From assembly GCA_003542355.1 (NCBI GenBank), contig DPKU01000128.1, forward strand, positions 1 to 6,968: 6,968 nucleotides of DNA, given 5' to 3'. Positions 5,742 through 6,968 of the stretch are shown here, piece after piece; the first letter of the stretch is position 1, and each line of letters begins with the position of its first letter. The DNA comes from Clostridiales bacterium (GTDB lineage: Bacteria; Bacillota; Clostridia; Peptostreptococcales; Anaerovoracaceae). The notes under the pieces were generated by a model. The model saw only the letters and a list, made by a program, of their open reading frames with translations. It was not told the DNA's origin and did no database searches. Both the position numbers and the translations under genes were made by a program.

Positions 5742-6968
5742 TTATTCGTAGATCGGATATTTGGCACAGAGTGCTTCAACCTCACTGCGGATCTGATCCG
5801 CTTTTGCATCGAAGTCCGAAGCCGTCAGATAGATCAGGCGCGCAACCTGCTTCATGTCTTCTTCCACGAAGCCCCGAGTTGTCACAGCCGGCGTCCCTAC
5901 ACGGATCCCGCTGGTCTGCGCAGCACTTTGAGGATCGTTGGGGATTTTGTTTTTGTTGACTGTGATGTAAACTTCGTCCAGAAGGGTCTCCATCTCTTTG
6001 CCGGTCTTGCCGAAATTCCGCAGATCCACCAACATCAAGTGATTATCGGTTCCGCCGGAAACCAGGTCGAAACCATATTTCAGCAGCTCTTCTGCCAGAA
6101 CTTTCGCATTCTTGATGATCTGCATCTGATACACTTTAAAGTCCGGTCGAAGCGCTTCGCCAAAGGCGACGGCCTTTGCAGCGATGATGTGTTCAAGCGG
6201 GCCACCCTGACTTCCGGGGAAGATGGCGGAGTTCACCTTTTTAGCGATCGCCTCATCGTTCGTCAGAATCATGCCGCCTCTGGGCCCCCGAAGCGTCTTA
6301 TGCGTCGTTGTGGTAACCACATCCGCATAGGCCATGGGACTGGGGTGCAGTCCGGCAGCGACGAGACCGGCAATGTGTGCCATGTCCACCATCAGATACG
6401 CGCCGACTTCCTTTGCGATTTCGGAAAACTTCGGAAAATCAATGATGCGTGGATAGGCAGACGCACCAGCCAGGATCATCTTTGGTTTGCATTCCAGTGC
6501 GAGCCTCCGAAGTTCTTCGTAATCGATCACATGGGTGTCTTCGGTAACGCCGTAAGGGACAATATTGTAGTATTTCCCGGAAAAATTTACGGCGCTGCCG
6601 TGGGTCAGATGCCCGCCGTGATCCAGATTCATGCCCATGACGATATCCCCCGGTTCACAGAGTGCCATATAACAGGCATAATTTGCCTGTGCGCCGGAAT
6701 GGGGCTGCACATTGGCAAAGCCGGCAGAAAAAAGCTGTTTTGCTCTTTCAATGGCCAGGTTTTCTGCGATATCCACAAATTCGCAGCCGCCGTAATATCT
6801 TTTCCCGGGATATCCTTCGGCGTACTTGTTGGTCCCAATGGAGCCGGCAGCGGCCAGCACGGCAGGACTGACAATATTTTCCGAAGCAATCAGTTCGATA
6901 TTTCTTCTCTGACGCGCCAATTCTTTTTCAATGGCGGAACCCACTTCCGGGTCACATTGAGAGATGTA
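5742..6968 (-). CDS. glyA: Serine hydroxymethyltransferase, N-terminus cut by the window edge
   Basis: PLP enzyme converting serine plus tetrahydrofolate to glycine plus 5,10-methylene-tetrahydrofolate, the main cytosolic source of one-carbon units. About 408 residues are visible of a usual 410-420. The reading frame continues to the right edge (YISQCDPEV before GSAIEKEL), so the in-frame GTG at 6944 is internal and the true start lies just outside. Numbering from that GTG, hallmarks are RRNIELIASEN (13-23), NKYAEGYPGKRYYGG (39-53), HSGAQAN (82-88), LDHGGHLTHG (107-116), D187 and H190 (VDMAH, PLP contacts), TTTTHK with the Schiff-base Lys216 (bases 6297-6299), GPRGG, and SGIRVGTPA with R348, which binds the substrate carboxylate. 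All are intact. It converges on the c-di-GMP operon and shares its terminator. Promoter and any leader are outside the window. Confidence 0.97.
   Translation of the reverse strand, partial: YISQCDPEVGSAIEKELARQRRNIELIASENIVSPAVLAAAGSIGTNKYAEGYPGKRYYGGCEFVDIAENLAIERAKQLFSAGFANVQPHSGAQANYACYMALCEPGDIVMGMNLDHGGHLTHGSAVNFSGKYYNIVPYGVTEDTHVIDYEELRRLALECKPKMILAGASAYPRIIDFPKFSEIAKEVGAYLMVDMAHIAGLVAAGLHPSPMAYADVVTTTTHKTLRGPRGGMILTNDEAIAKKVNSAIFPGSQGGPLEHIIAAKAVAFGEALRPDFKVYQMQIIKNAKVLAEELLKYGFDLVSGGTDNHLMLVDLRNFGKTGKEMETLLDEVYITVNKNKIPNDPQSAAQTSGIRVGTPAVTTRGFVEEDMKQVARLIYLTASDFDAKADQIRSEVEALCAKYPIYE

Noticed and set aside
6942..6944. GTG as the glyA start
   Set aside because: The upstream codons to the edge encode a DPEV-containing segment typical of the enzyme's N-terminus, so the gene continues beyond the window.

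Overview
The window looks like a stretch of a low-to-mid GC Firmicute chromosome, most likely an anaerobic clostridial lineage. The evidence is strong AGGAGG-type ribosome binding sites, SigA-type promoters, intrinsic terminators, a class of GGDEF/HD-GYP hybrid proteins common in Clostridia, and a small Gly/Cys-rich 'DGTGP' protein typical of anaerobes. G+C is about half by eye. No species can be assigned. I see no RNA gene, CRISPR array, insertion sequence or phage gene.

Layout, left to right. (1) The C-terminal half of a PLP-dependent alanine/serine racemase enters from the left edge. Its stop overlaps by 8 nt the start of a family 4 iron-sulfur uracil-DNA glycosylase. (2) A 91-nt intergenic region follows, with a consensus-like promoter (TTGACA, 17 bp, TATCCT), a 13-bp inverted repeat that could fold as a branched RNA, and a strong ribosome binding site. 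It serves a 69-residue six-cysteine protein that ends in a very strong 22-bp terminator. (3) A second good promoter (TTGAAA, 17 bp, TACAAT) and a leader of about 100 nt precede two adjacent c-di-GMP turnover genes on the same strand. The first encodes a soluble PAS-PAS-GGDEF-HD-GYP protein, the second a membrane-bound 6TM-PAS-GGDEF-HD-GYP protein. (4) A 26-bp perfect palindrome acts as a terminator between this operon and the convergent glyA (serine hydroxymethyltransferase) on the minus strand, which runs off the right edge.

The most interesting part is the centre. The two c-di-GMP enzymes show complementary departures from consensus. The soluble one has a complete HD-GYP site and an RxxD inhibitory site, but its GGDEF signature reads GGDDF. 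The membrane one has an intact GGDEF without the RxxD site, but two altered positions in HD-GYP. This suggests one phosphodiesterase-biased and one cyclase-biased partner made from one transcript. In addition, the 8-mer ATCCTATG occurs three times, only in the two intergenic regions (two copies as inverted-repeat arms, one just downstream of the c-di-GMP promoter). This hints at a shared operator linking the small cysteine-rich protein to the c-di-GMP pair.
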